From an uncultured Lachnospiraceae bacterium (lineage in GTDB: Bacteria > Bacillota > Clostridia > Lachnospirales > Lachnospiraceae), in NCBI GenBank assembly GCA_902792005.1, contig CADAXW010000003.1:62001-126000 (forward strand): a stretch of 64,000 nt of DNA. The letters are read 5' to 3'. The translations under genes and the position numbers were made by a program. Positions 41,813 through 51,544 of the stretch are shown here, one piece after another. The first letter of the stretch is position 1. The number at the start of each line of letters is the position of its first letter. The notes under the pieces were generated by a model that was not told the origin of the DNA, did not search any database, and was given only the letters and a program-made list of their open reading frames with translations.

Positions 41813-44800
41813 ATGGGTAACAGAAAAGATAGATCGATAGCCAAAAGACCAGCCAGAAGATTATCGGCGTTTTTGCTCACCCTGGCACTGCTGACCGGCT
41901 TCGCCGGCAGCTATGTGATGCCCAGCTATGCGATGCCGCAGGAGGCAGGAGAGACCTCGGTGGAGGCACCTGCAACTGCAGAGGAGCAGGTACATCAGAA
42001 CGATGGAACGGAGCAGCCCTATGTGAAGGGAGAGGCCATAGTCTGCTATAAGCCGGCAGCCCCGGATGCATCGGAACAGACGGTGAGGAATGAGGCGGAG
42101 CAAACGCTGGAAAAGACGGCTGCTGTGGACGATGCGGAGCCCATCCTTATGGTAGAGGATGCAAATGCGGTTGAGACCCTGGTGGATGGTGAGGATCCGG
42201 ATTCGGAGTCTCAGGAATCGGATGCATCCGACGATCTTCTGACCGGGGATGAGGAAGAGAGCGAGGAACCATCTCCCGGCATGATCACATTGGTTCAGTC
42301 GGATACTCTTTCCACAGATGAATTGGTGGCCGAGCTGACGAAGAGAGATGACGTGCTCTATGCGGAGCCGAACTATATCTATCAGGCAGAGAGTACGGAT
42401 GTACATACGAGTGAGCAGTGGGCGCTGGATACCACCTACGGAATTCACTCGGAGGGATGGAATACATTTGACGGAGATAATCCTACCCCGAAGGTGGATA
42501 CTTCCGCCTGTGTGGTGGCGATCATGGATACGGGAATCGATTACAACCATGAAGATCTGCAGAAGGCCATCTGGTCGGACGGGGATAAGTATTCGGCACT
42601 CATGTCGCTGGGCGGTGGAAAGTACGGGTATAACGGTGTTGCATATGATTCCGATCATGAGACTTATGATCCGGCGGATCCCATGGATGATCACGGACAC
42701 GGAACCCACTGCGCAGGTATCGTGGCCGCGGACTGGAACGATGTCGGTGTCAGCGGCGTTGCGTCCGGTGCAAAGGTTATGGCTGTTAAGATCGGTGACA
42801 ACAAGGGGTACTTCCCTCTGGATGCCATGCTGCGCGGTTATCGGTATGTGATCGAGGCAAAGAAGGCAGGCGTAAATATCGTAGTAACCAATAATTCCTA
42901 TGGGGGATATGTCGAGTCCTGCTCGGAGCTGCTGATGATCAAAGAAGCCACGGACCTCGGGATCGTTAACTGCTTTGCAGCGGCCAATGATTCCAGAAAT
43001 CTGAATTTCAGTAACTGCGACAGCATTATACGCGGTTATATTCCGGGATGCCTGAACATCGGCTGTTCCAATTCGGACGGAAAGATATCAAGCTTCAGTA
43101 ATTTCGGAAGCCATTTTGTGGATACATTTGCACCCGGGGAAACCATCTGGTCCACGGTGCCCATGGGAACCGGACCGGCAACCATAAACAGTGATATCCT
43201 GCAGGCGGACGGTGTCAGCTATGCAGCGGATTACAGCAGTATTGCAGGGACGGAGGATGACTTCTTTGAACTGCAGGGGACTGATGTGGAAAAAAGCCTT
43301 GCCACGGTGGATGGGGATCAGGTGCTCCGTCTGACGTCGACCGTTGAGGATGGTTATGTAGTCTCCTTCATGACAAAGGAATTTGCGGATCTTACCGGTG
43401 CAAAGGGCGGCCTCTTCCGGATCTATGTTCCGAAGCGGATGACGCTTGATCTGGAGGTGAGGGAGTATGATCAGGAGGGTGAGTCCCGTGTCATTGCAGA
43501 TCCGGATCTTTTCCTTTCGGCAGGATACAATGATGTAGGCTTTTTATATTCGGACGGCTACCTTTCGGGGCAGAAAAAGAACGTAAGGCTCGAGTTCGAT
43601 CTTCAGGTCAAGGATCCGGCAACCGGAACCTTCGCAGACAGCGTAGATCTCTCATTGCTCCGGCTGACATCCGAGGCGGGTAATTATAAGATCCTCAGCG
43701 GAACCTCCATGGCAACGCCGCTGGTGGCCGGATCGGTTGCAACTCTGGCGGCGGCATACCCGGAGGATTCGCCGGAGAAGCTGGCGGCAAGAGTGAGAGG
43801 AAGTGTTCTTCCTGTGTCTTCCATGAAGGAGAAATGTATCTCCGGCGGTATTTTCCAGCTGGATAAGGCCCTGAAGGGGGATACAGTACCTGTACCGACG
43901 GAAGTAACGGTGAAGGGCAGTACATTTACGGTAAAGGGATATTTCTTCGGAGCTGAGAAGGGTACCGTGAAGGTGGACGGAACGGCATGCACTGTAAGCA
44001 ACTGGACTGATACGGAGATTACCGCTAAGCTTCCCACGGGATATGAGGCCGGAGATAAGCTGGTGGAGGTAACCGGTGCAAAAGGCAGCGGTCGCAGGTA
44101 TCTCAGGATGGGGAAACAGACGAAGCTTTACGACAGGCTTCCTCTGCCCGGAAGTGCCTTCTCATCCGATGGTGAATACGTGATCTCGGATGAGGCACTG
44201 AAAAAGTACGCGGATTTCTATGGCTCTGAGCCCAGAGCCATGGTGGGACTGAATGGATATATCTATACATTTTTGGGAAATGAGCTGGAAGGTACCAGTG
44301 TTTACAGATATAAGATCAGTGACAAAACCTGGGAGTTTGTATGTAAAAAGAAAGGCTTTACTCCGGCGGGAGGAGCCTGTGCCTGGAATGGAAAGCTTCT
44401 GTTCTCGGCAACGGATACACCGGGAGAAAAGGGGGCCATGGGCCTGCTGGATCCGGTGAAAAAAACCATTTCCTGGAACATTTATCAGGAATATGGATTT
44501 GAGGACGGTGTTCGGCTGGTAAATAACGGATATGGGATCTATCTCATCGGAGGTATGGAAGGAGTCAACGAAGGCGGGGCTTCCCTTATGGGACATAGTC
44601 AGGTTCGTCAGCTGGATCCTGTGAATATGACGGTCACCGAACTGGACGGGGAGGCACCGGGTTCGGTGGGAACCTTTGCAGGAAGTGATGACAACGGTCA
44701 TATCTTTGCCTGTGAGATCGGTAAGCTGTGGGGACCGGATTCTTTTGCTCTGTGGTCCATGGATATCCAGGATGATCAGGTCAAATCGAAGAGCTGGGAA

Positions 44801-46066
44801 AACGGAAAGAAGCTGCTGCCCACCATGGTCCAGGGTGGAATGATCTCCGGCGGTGCAGTGATCACAAAAAATGGATTTCTGATGTCGGGAATGACGGAAG
44901 TGGACGAGGACGGATGTGTTACAGCGGACTCCTGGCTGGTGGATCTGAATGCAAAAAAAGCAACCAAACAGTCGAAGCTTCTCAGCCTGCGTCCAACCTA
45001 TTTCCTGAATGGAACGGGATATCAGGGAACGGCTTACTTCATGGGTATTACTACCGGAGAAAACGGACAGTGGCTGTTCTCCGGGATCCAGGTGGAAACC
45101 TATACGAATTTCGGAGAGAAGACATATGCCTCGGAATGGGTGGATGGTATCTGGTACGGAAAGGACGGTTTCCGGGAAAAGAAATATCCCTGCATTTTCT
45201 CCTGGAAGAAAACTGCCAAAGGTACAAGATATCAGGATACCAGCGGGGCCTGTCTCATAGGGAAATGGAAAAAGATCGACGGAAAGCTTTACTCTTTTGA
45301 TGAGAATGGCTATCTGGAAACAAATGCCTACCGGGACGGTTATTATCTGAATGCAAAGGGCGTCCGGGGAGCAAAGAAGGTTGGTGCCTGGGAAACCACT
45401 ACAAAGGGCAGAAGATATAAAACCACCGGCAAAGGCTATCTGAAGAGCCGTTGGGCAAGGATCAACGGAAAGTACTATTATTTCACTGCAGATGGTTATG
45501 CAGAAACAAATGCATACAGAAGCGGCTATCAGCTGTCCGCCACAGGAGCCAGATCGGAAAAGGTGGTGGGAGCCTGGAAGGTGACAAAGAAAGGAAAAGT
45601 ATATAGAGTATCCGGAACGCCGCTGAAGGGCTGGCAGATGATCAACGGAAAGCGGTACTACTTCGGAGAAGACGGCTATGCGGAAACCAAGGCCTACAGA
45701 GACGGGTACTATCTGTCCGCATCCGGCATAAGCTCCGTAAAGAAGCTGGGAAGCTGGAAAAAGAATTCCAAAGGATGGTGGTATGCACTGTCCGGTGGAT
45801 CCTATCTGAAGAATACCTGGGCCATGATTGACGGAAAATGGTACTACTTCGATCAGAAGGGATACATGGTCCGTAATGCCTGGGTAAAGGGATACTGGCT
45901 GAACAAGGACGGAAGCTGGACCTATCAGCCGAAGGGAAGCTGGAAGAAGAATTCCAAAGGCTGGTGGTACGGTGATACCTCCGGCTGGTATGCAAGGAAA
46001 GGGACCTATCTGATCGATGGAAAGAAGTATCGGTTTGATGCAGCAGGCTACTGCCTGAATCCGTGA
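41813..46066 (+). CDS. Secreted multidomain subtilisin-like protease with wall-binding repeats
   Basis: This 1,417-residue protein has a signal peptide (about 1-43, ending SYA), an acidic propeptide (50-200, ending VLYAEPNYIYQ), and an S8 peptidase domain with Asp239 in IMDTGID, His296 in HGHGTHCAG and Ser632 in LSGTSMATP. A domain of about 150 residues is inserted between His and Ser. An IPT/TIG-like domain (about 700-770), a Kelch-like beta-propeller region (about 780-1120) and at least five choline-binding-like repeats (1120-1417, such as GKYYYFTADGYAETNAY) follow. The start uses AGAGGGA; the longer frame reaches back to the moeA stop. A surface protease inside a cofactor operon is unexpected. 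Confidence 0.88.
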   Translation: MGNRKDRSIAKRPARRLSAFLLTLALLTGFAGSYVMPSYAMPQEAGETSVEAPATAEEQVHQNDGTEQPYVKGEAIVCYKPAAPDASEQTVRNEAEQTLEKTAAVDDAEPILMVEDANAVETLVDGEDPDSESQESDASDDLLTGDEEESEEPSPGMITLVQSDTLSTDELVAELTKRDDVLYAEPNYIYQAESTDVHTSEQWALDTTYGIHSEGWNTFDGDNPTPKVDTSACVVAIMDTGIDYNHEDLQKAIWSDGDKYSALMSLGGGKYGYNGVAYDSDHETYDPADPMDDHGHGTHCAGIVAADWNDVGVSGVASGAKVMAVKIGDNKGYFPLDAMLRGYRYVIEAKKAGVNIVVTNNSYGGYVESCSELLMIKEATDLGIVNCFAAANDSRNLNFSNCDSIIRGYIPGCLNIGCSNSDGKISSFSNFGSHFVDTFAPGETIWSTVPMGTGPATINSDILQADGVSYAADYSSIAGTEDDFFELQGTDVEKSLATVDGDQVLRLTSTVEDGYVVSFMTKEFADLTGAKGGLFRIYVPKRMTLDLEVREYDQEGESRVIADPDLFLSAGYNDVGFLYSDGYLSGQKKNVRLEFDLQVKDPATGTFADSVDLSLLRLTSEAGNYKILSGTSMATPLVAGSVATLAAAYPEDSPEKLAARVRGSVLPVSSMKEKCISGGIFQLDKALKGDTVPVPTEVTVKGSTFTVKGYFFGAEKGTVKVDGTACTVSNWTDTEITAKLPTGYEAGDKLVEVTGAKGSGRRYLRMGKQTKLYDRLPLPGSAFSSDGEYVISDEALKKYADFYGSEPRAMVGLNGYIYTFLGNELEGTSVYRYKISDKTWEFVCKKKGFTPAGGACAWNGKLLFSATDTPGEKGAMGLLDPVKKTISWNIYQEYGFEDGVRLVNNGYGIYLIGGMEGVNEGGASLMGHSQVRQLDPVNMTVTELDGEAPGSVGTFAGSDDNGHIFACEIGKLWGPDSFALWSMDIQDDQVKSKSWENGKKLLPTMVQGGMISGGAVITKNGFLMSGMTEVDEDGCVTADSWLVDLNAKKATKQSKLLSLRPTYFLNGTGYQGTAYFMGITTGENGQWLFSGIQVETYTNFGEKTYASEWVDGIWYGKDGFREKKYPCIFSWKKTAKGTRYQDTSGACLIGKWKKIDGKLYSFDENGYLETNAYRDGYYLNAKGVRGAKKVGAWETTTKGRRYKTTGKGYLKSRWARINGKYYYFTADGYAETNAYRSGYQLSATGARSEKVVGAWKVTKKGKVYRVSGTPLKGWQMINGKRYYFGEDGYAETKAYRDGYYLSASGISSVKKLGSWKKNSKGWWYALSGGSYLKNTWAMIDGKWYYFDQKGYMVRNAWVKGYWLNKDGSWTYQPKGSWKKNSKGWWYGDTSGWYARKGTYLIDGKKYRFDAAGYCLNP

Positions 46067-46095
46067 TGAACCCCTGACAGATCGGGAATTGTTTT

Positions 46096-46124
46096 TTTAC
46101 AGAATCCGTCTTTTCTGCTATACT
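46096..46124 (+). promoter_or_regulatory. Promoter of the mobAB-moa-mod genes
   Basis: TTTACA and TATACT are spaced by 17 bases, about 25 bases before the MobA-MobB start codon and preceded by a run of T that may end the protease transcript. Confidence 0.65.
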
Positions 46125-46148
46125 GTTGGAGGAACGGAGCATGAGATA

Positions 46149-47261
46149 ATGGAGCGAAGAAAAAAGCACGCGCTTTCCGTCGGTATTCTTGCCGGCGGAA
46201 AGAGTACGCGAATGGGGCAGAACAAAGCCCTGATGCAATTTCAGAATGAGACAATGATCGAGAGGATCTCCCGCAGGCTGAGCGGCCTGGGTGAGGTTCT
46301 TGTTTCCGCGTCCGAACGCGGTCTGTATGAGGCTCCCGGAATCCGCGTGGTCTATGATGAGAATAACAGTATCGGTCCCATCGAGGGTATCCGGCAGCTG
46401 CTTCTGGCAGCGGATACGGAGTACGTCTTTGTCTGTGCTGCGGACATGCCCTTTGTAGATCGGGAGATCGTGGAATATCTGGAGGAGTACATTTCCTCGG
46501 ATTATGACTGCTATGTAGTAACGGATGAGGATCATGTGCATCCGCTCTGTGCCATTTATTCGAAGCGGATCCTCCCTGTGATCGAGGAGCTGATCCGACA
46601 GAAGAAGTTCCGCCTGATGGAGCTTTTAAATCGGGTGCGTACCAAATATGTCAGTCTGGAATACACACATTTTGATAAAAGGATCGTAAGAAATGTAAAT
46701 ACAAAGGATGAATTCCTGGCCCTCAGTCTGCCGGTTGTTTTTGCTGTGTCCGGCTATAAGAACAGCGGAAAGACCTGGCTCATCGAGAAGCTCATCAATG
46801 AGTTTATCAAGGAAGGGTATTCGGTGGGCGTGCTGAAGCATGACGGACAGGATCATATCACGGTGGCAGAAGGAACGGATACTCATCGCCATCAGAAGGC
46901 GGGTGCGGTCGTAACGGCAGTGACCTCGGAGAGCGGATATGTCTTCGAGAGCCGGAGAGCCGAAACCCCGGAACTTCTGATGGAGAAGCTGAAGTGCCTT
47001 CCCGAACCGCCGGATATCATTCTGCTGGAAGGCTTTAAGCATTCGGAGTATCCGAAGGTTGAGGTTGTGCGACGTGCCGCAGTACCGGAAAGTGCGGCGG
47101 ATCCATCCACCCTCATCTGTATTTCCACCGACTGCCTGTCCCCCGAACATGTAAGCTGTCCGTTATACGGCACAGATGACATTCAGGGGATTTTTTCATG
47201 CGTAAAACACTATTTCGGATTACCTGACAAAGGAAGAACCATCGGAGAAGAAACGAAATGA
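46149..47261 (+). CDS. mobAB: MobA-MobB fusion (molybdopterin guanylyltransferase and GTP-binding adaptor)
   Basis: The N-terminal half (about 1-195) is MobA, which adds GMP to molybdopterin to make bis-MGD: GILAGGKSTRMGQNKALMQF and CAADMPFVD. The C-terminal half (about 198-370) is MobB with P-loop SGYKNSGKTWLIEKL and LKHDGQDH. The bis-MGD product fits the formate dehydrogenase upstream. The ATG is 15 bases after GGAGG, somewhat far, with a closer CGGAG; an ATG eight bases upstream is out of frame. The fused arrangement is uncommon as a single chain. It overlaps the next gene by four bases. Confidence 0.93.
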   Translation: MERRKKHALSVGILAGGKSTRMGQNKALMQFQNETMIERISRRLSGLGEVLVSASERGLYEAPGIRVVYDENNSIGPIEGIRQLLLAADTEYVFVCAADMPFVDREIVEYLEEYISSDYDCYVVTDEDHVHPLCAIYSKRILPVIEELIRQKKFRLMELLNRVRTKYVSLEYTHFDKRIVRNVNTKDEFLALSLPVVFAVSGYKNSGKTWLIEKLINEFIKEGYSVGVLKHDGQDHITVAEGTDTHRHQKAGAVVTAVTSESGYVFESRRAETPELLMEKLKCLPEPPDIILLEGFKHSEYPKVEVVRRAAVPESAADPSTLICISTDCLSPEHVSCPLYGTDDIQGIFSCVKHYFGLPDKGRTIGEETK

Positions 47262-48319
47262 AGCTGATCGATACAACCGCTGCGGCGGGGCACGTGCTGT
47301 GCCATGATATCACCCGGATCCTTCCGGGAGTGGAAAAGGGGCCGGTGTTTAAAAAAGGCCATGTGGTGACGGAGGAGGATATACCGATCCTGCTGTCCGT
47401 GGGAAAAGAGCATCTGTATGTCTGGGAGAAGACGGAAGGAATGCTCCACGAGGACGAGGCGGCGGAGATCCTTCGCCGGATCTGTATGGGTGAGGACACT
47501 GCCATGACGGCATCCCTGCCGTCGGAGGGAAAGATCGAGATCCGTGCGGCAAGGGACGGCCTGCTTAAGATCGACCGGGAAAAACTGAGAAGAGTCAATG
47601 GACTGGGAGAAATGATGATCGCCACGATCCATGGAGATCTTCCGGTGAAGGCCGGAGACAAGCTGGCCGGAACCAGGGTGATCCCGCTGGTGATCGAGGA
47701 AGAAAAAATGAAACGAGCCGAGGAGGCTGCAGCAGGAGGGCCGATCCTGTCCATCCTGCCATTCCGGCATGTCCGGTATGGTCTGGTAACGACGGGAAAT
47801 GAGGTCGCTGCCGGCCGGATCGAGGACGCCTTTGGCCCGGTGCTGAAGCAGAAGATGGCTGAATATGATACAGAATGTATGGGTCAGGTGATCCTTCCGG
47901 ATGACCGGGAGAGGATCACGCGGGCGGTTCTGGACTTTGCCGCACAGGGAGCGGATCTGATCCTGTGCAGCGGCGGTATGAGCGTGGATCCGGATGATAA
48001 AACTCCGGGAGCCATCCGTGATACCGGCGCAGAGATCATAAGCTACGGTGCACCGGTTCTGCCGGGTGCCATGTTCCTGCTTTCCTACCTGACGGTGGAA
48101 AGTAAGGATGGCGAAGGAAGCGCGGAGAAACGCAGAATCCCGGTTCTGGGACTTCCTGGCTGTATCATGTATGCAAAAAGAACCATATTCGATTTAGTGC
48201 TGCCGCGTGTACTGGCAGGAGAACGGTTGACGAATGAAGATCTAAGTGACTATGGAGAGGGAGGACTCTGTCTCTCCTGTGAAGTGTGCCATTTTCCCAA
48301 CTGCCGATTCGGCAGATGA
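47258..48319 (+). CDS. MoeA/MogA-like molybdopterin-binding protein with Cys-rich tail
   Basis: The 353-residue protein has a C-terminal MoCF domain (about 165-325: VTTGNEVAAGRIEDAFGP, LILCSGGMSVDPDDKTPGAI, VLGLPGCIMYAKRT), while the N-terminal part differs from MoeA. Such proteins are found in Clostridia next to molybdoenzymes and may act in cofactor insertion or as a second metal-insertase; the exact step is unknown. The chain ends in a cysteine motif C-x2-C-x2-C-x5-C (CLSCEVCHFPNC), likely a metal or Fe-S site. It is coupled to mobAB by an ATGA overlap. Confidence 0.85.
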   Translation: MKLIDTTAAAGHVLCHDITRILPGVEKGPVFKKGHVVTEEDIPILLSVGKEHLYVWEKTEGMLHEDEAAEILRRICMGEDTAMTASLPSEGKIEIRAARDGLLKIDREKLRRVNGLGEMMIATIHGDLPVKAGDKLAGTRVIPLVIEEEKMKRAEEAAAGGPILSILPFRHVRYGLVTTGNEVAAGRIEDAFGPVLKQKMAEYDTECMGQVILPDDRERITRAVLDFAAQGADLILCSGGMSVDPDDKTPGAIRDTGAEIISYGAPVLPGAMFLLSYLTVESKDGEGSAEKRRIPVLGLPGCIMYAKRTIFDLVLPRVLAGERLTNEDLSDYGEGGLCLSCEVCHFPNCRFGR

Positions 48320-48350
48320 ATGATAAAGGTAAAAGATTAAGGAGTAACTG

Positions 48351-48827
48351 ATGAGTGAGTTTACACATATCAATGAGAAGGGTGAAGCAAACATGGTGGA
48401 TGTGACTGCCAAGGCAGTGACGGAGCGGTTTGCAAAGGCCAGAGGAGTGATCCGGGTGAGCGGTGATGTGCTGAAGGCTTTGGAGGATAAGGAAATAGCA
48501 AAGGGCGATGTGCTGGGCGCGGCGCGGATCGCAGGGATCATGGCCGCAAAGAAGACGCCGGAGCTGATCCCTCTTTGCCACACTTTGCTGCTGACAAAGG
48601 TTTCCGTGGATTTTGAAGTCCGCGCGGCGGAGCAGGAGATCCTCTGCACCTCGGAGGTGCGCCTCACCGGGAAGACCGGTGCGGAAATGGAGGCCCTGAC
48701 GGCGGTCAGCGTGGCGCTCCTCACCATCTATGATATGTGCAAGGCCGTGGATAAGACCATGGTCATATCAGAGGTCCGTCTGGAAGAAAAAGACGGGGGG
48801 AAAACGGGACATTTCCAAAGACAATAA
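48351..48827 (+). CDS. moaC: Cyclic pyranopterin monophosphate synthase MoaC
   Basis: The 158-residue enzyme converts the MoaA product to cyclic pyranopterin monophosphate, the first stable cofactor intermediate. It shows [31 protein letters not shown] and [20 protein letters not shown], all MoaC signatures. Length is typical. AAGGAG precedes the ATG. MoaA is encoded 2.7 kb downstream, beyond the molybdate transporter. Confidence 0.96.
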   Translation: MSEFTHINEKGEANMVDVTAKAVTERFAKARGVIRVSGDVLKALEDKEIAKGDVLGAARIAGIMAAKKTPELIPLCHTLLLTKVSVDFEVRAAEQEILCTSEVRLTGKTGAEMEALTAVSVALLTIYDMCKAVDKTMVISEVRLEEKDGGKTGHFQRQ

Positions 48828-48851
48828 TCTGGAAATGGAGAAATAAAGATA

Positions 48852-49736
48852 ATGAAAAAGAATAATAAAGTCCTGAAACGACTGACTGCGGCAGTGCTCT
48901 GCATGGGAATGCTGTTTACCATGGGAGCCTGCGGGGACAAGAAGGACGAGAACACAACTGCAGCAGGTGCAGCCACAGAAGCTACAACAGCTGAAAAAAC
49001 AACGGCAGAAAAGACAACTGCAGAAAAGACCGGAGAAAAGGTCACCCTGACGGTGCTTGCAGCAGCGTCCCTTACGGATGTTTGTAATGAATTGACTGCG
49101 GCATATAATGCAAAGTATCCGGATGTGGAGCTGAGCTTTTCCTTCGCCGGCTCGGGTGCGCTGCAGACGCAGATCGAAGAGGGAGCTCCGGCTGATGTGT
49201 TCATTTCCGCAGCGAATAAGCAGATGAATGCGCTGAAGGAAAAGGGCCTCATCCTCGAAGGCAGTGACAGTGTCCTGCTGGAGAATAAAGTCGTTCTCAT
49301 CACGCCGACGGACAGTCAGCTGAATCTGACTTCCTTTGAGGATGTTAAGAAGGATGATGTTAAAATGATCGGTCTTGGTGAGGTGGAAAGTGTACCGGCC
49401 GGTCAGTATGCAAAGAAGGTATTCACATCCCTGAACTGCTGGGAAGAGATAGAGAAGAAGGCAAACTTCGGTGCGGATGTCAGAACGGTTCTGGCCTGGG
49501 TTGCATCCGGTGAGGTGGACTGCGGTGTGGTTTATGCTACGGATGCTTATACCTCGGATCAGGTAAAGATCGTATGTGAGGCACCGGAGGGATCCACAGA
49601 CAAGGTTGTATATCCGGCCGCTGTGGTAAAGTCCAGCGCGAATGCAGAAGCTGCCAAGTCCTATCTGGAGTTTCTGGCAAGTGACGAAGCTATGAAGGTA
49701 TTTGAGAAATACGGTTTTGTGAAGCCTGCGGAGTAA
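48852..49736 (+). CDS. modA: Molybdate-binding lipoprotein ModA
   Basis: The 294-residue protein has a lipoprotein signal with lipobox MGAC (Cys27), a Thr/Glu/Lys linker built from TTAEK repeats, and a periplasmic-type binding domain: LTVLAAASLTDV, SFAGSGALQTQIEEGAPADVFISA, and CGVVYATDA. It captures molybdate or tungstate outside the membrane and passes it to ModB. The gene is followed by modB after three bases. Confidence 0.95.
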   Translation: MKKNNKVLKRLTAAVLCMGMLFTMGACGDKKDENTTAAGAATEATTAEKTTAEKTTAEKTGEKVTLTVLAAASLTDVCNELTAAYNAKYPDVELSFSFAGSGALQTQIEEGAPADVFISAANKQMNALKEKGLILEGSDSVLLENKVVLITPTDSQLNLTSFEDVKKDDVKMIGLGEVESVPAGQYAKKVFTSLNCWEEIEKKANFGADVRTVLAWVASGEVDCGVVYATDAYTSDQVKIVCEAPEGSTDKVVYPAAVVKSSANAEAAKSYLEFLASDEAMKVFEKYGFVKPAE

Positions 49737-49739
49737 GCT

Positions 49740-50423
49740 ATGGATTTATCACCTTTATGGTTATCATTAAAGATCGCACTTGTTGCCACAGCATTTACCT
49801 TTGTTTTGGGGCTGCCGGCAGCATGGGGCGTAACCTACCTTCGTCGGGCGAAGCACGTGGTGGACGGGATTCTTTCCATTCCACTGGTGCTTCCGCCCAC
49901 GGTCGTGGGTTTTCTTCTGCTGATCGCATTCGGCAGAAATTCAGCCTTTGGGCGCTTTTTGGATTCTATCGGTCTTGACATGATCTTCACCTGGAAGGGT
50001 GCGGTCGTGGCAGGCGTGGTTGTTTCCTTTCCGGTGATGTACCGCGGGATCCGGGGAGCCATCGAACAGGTGGATCCGGATCTGATAGCGGCGGCGCGGA
50101 CTCTGGGTATGCGGGAAGGCAGGATCCTTTTCCGTGTGATCCTTCCTTCGGCATGGCCGGGGATCGCAGCCTCCACAGTACTGTCCTTTGCCCGGGCTCT
50201 GGGTGAGTTCGGCGCAACCATCATGATCGCCGGAAATATCCCGGGGAAGACCCGGACCATGTCTCTTGCGGTCTATACTGCCATGCAGGGCGGGGACCGT
50301 ACACTGGCCTTTCAGTGGGTGCTGATCATTGTGAGTTTCTCACTGGTCATCCTGATCCTTATGAATTACTGGACAGCCTCCGGCTTTCGAAGGAGCAGCA
50401 GAGGAAGGAGGCATAAGGCATGA
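49740..50423 (+). CDS. modB: Molybdate ABC transporter permease ModB
   Basis: The 227-residue permease has five to six helices and the EAA-loop for contact with the ATPase (DLIAAARTLGMREGRILFRVILP). FARALGEFGATIMIAGNIPGKT is the typical ModB stretch. It forms a dimer with ModC for molybdate import. The stop codon overlaps the modC start by four bases. Confidence 0.96.
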   Translation: MDLSPLWLSLKIALVATAFTFVLGLPAAWGVTYLRRAKHVVDGILSIPLVLPPTVVGFLLLIAFGRNSAFGRFLDSIGLDMIFTWKGAVVAGVVVSFPVMYRGIRGAIEQVDPDLIAAARTLGMREGRILFRVILPSAWPGIAASTVLSFARALGEFGATIMIAGNIPGKTRTMSLAVYTAMQGGDRTLAFQWVLIIVSFSLVILILMNYWTASGFRRSSRGRRHKA

Positions 50424-51502
50424 AGCTTTCAGTGGATATCGAAAAGAAGCTGGGACATTTTCGGCTAAAGAGCTGCTTTACGGCAGATGCGGAACGCTTC
50501 GCTTTGCTGGGCGCTTCCGGATGCGGCAAGACCATGACATTAAAATGTATCGCCGGGATCGAGAAGCCGGATCGCGGCAGGATCACCCTGGGTGACCGGG
50601 TGCTGTTTGATTCGGAAAAGCGGATCTCGCTTCCGGCCCGGGAACGAAAAGTGGGATATCTGTTTCAGAATTATGCCCTGTTCCCGCACATGACCGTGCG
50701 AAAGAATATCGCTGCGGCGGCGAAGGATCCGGCAGAGGTGGACTTCTTTCTGGAGCGGTTCTGCATTCAGGATGTGGCGGATCAGTATCCGGCGGAGCTT
50801 TCGGGAGGGCAGAGCCAGAGGACGGCGCTGGCCAGAATGCTGGTGACAAAGCCGGAGGTTCTGCTGCTGGATGAACCCTTTTCCGCTCTGGATAATTATA
50901 TGAGGACCCGGATGGAGCATGAGATCCTGGATATCCTGGAGGAGTTCCGGGGACCGTCGGTGCTGGTGACCCATGACAGAAATGAGGCCTATCGGCTGGC
51001 TGACCGGATCGGTGTCATGGAGGCCGGAAATATCGTGGAGACCCAGGATCGGAGAGCGTTCTTTGACCACCCCATGACGGTGGCTGCGGCAAGACTCACC
51101 GGCTGCAAGAATATTTCCGCCTTGAAGAAGGATGTAGATGGTGCCTGGCTGGCAGAGGACTGGGGCATCCGTCTTAAGCCTGTGGAGGGACAGGACTTTA
51201 CAACTGCCGATCATGTTGGCTATCGGGCACATTTTTTTAAAGAAATATCGAAAGAGCAGCTGCAGGATACCAACTGCTTTCGCTGCAGACTGGAACGGAT
51301 CGTTGAGGACACCTTCTCTGTAGTGATCTGCTTTACCGAGGAGAACGGGACAGGGGAGACGGCGGACGCGCTGCTTACCTGGATCGTGGATAAGACAAAA
51401 TGGGAAGAGATGAAGGACAGGGTGCTGTCGGGAAGCTTTTATCTGACTCTGGACCCGGAGCGGCTGATGCTCCTAAAGTCAAATACCCCGACGCAGGCGT
51501 GA
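50420..51502 (+). CDS. modC: Molybdate ABC transporter ATPase ModC
   Basis: The 360-residue ATPase has Walker A GASGCGKT, signature LSGGQSQR, Walker B VLLLDEPFSALD and switch His in VTHDR. The C-terminal 130 residues after the ATPase core form an extension without a clear MOP/TOBE signature. It hydrolyses ATP to drive molybdate import through ModB. Translational coupling to modB is shown by the ATGA overlap. moaA follows after 42 bases. Confidence 0.94.
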   Translation: MKLSVDIEKKLGHFRLKSCFTADAERFALLGASGCGKTMTLKCIAGIEKPDRGRITLGDRVLFDSEKRISLPARERKVGYLFQNYALFPHMTVRKNIAAAAKDPAEVDFFLERFCIQDVADQYPAELSGGQSQRTALARMLVTKPEVLLLDEPFSALDNYMRTRMEHEILDILEEFRGPSVLVTHDRNEAYRLADRIGVMEAGNIVETQDRRAFFDHPMTVAAARLTGCKNISALKKDVDGAWLAEDWGIRLKPVEGQDFTTADHVGYRAHFFKEISKEQLQDTNCFRCRLERIVEDTFSVVICFTEENGTGETADALLTWIVDKTKWEEMKDRVLSGSFYLTLDPERLMLLKSNTPTQA

Positions 51503-51544
51503 CCGTCTGGTTCATGGCATGTGGCGATAAAGGAAACGGACGAA

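Noticed and set aside
46070..46100. Terminator after the protease gene
   Set aside because: A T-run is present but the GC stem before it is only three or four pairs.
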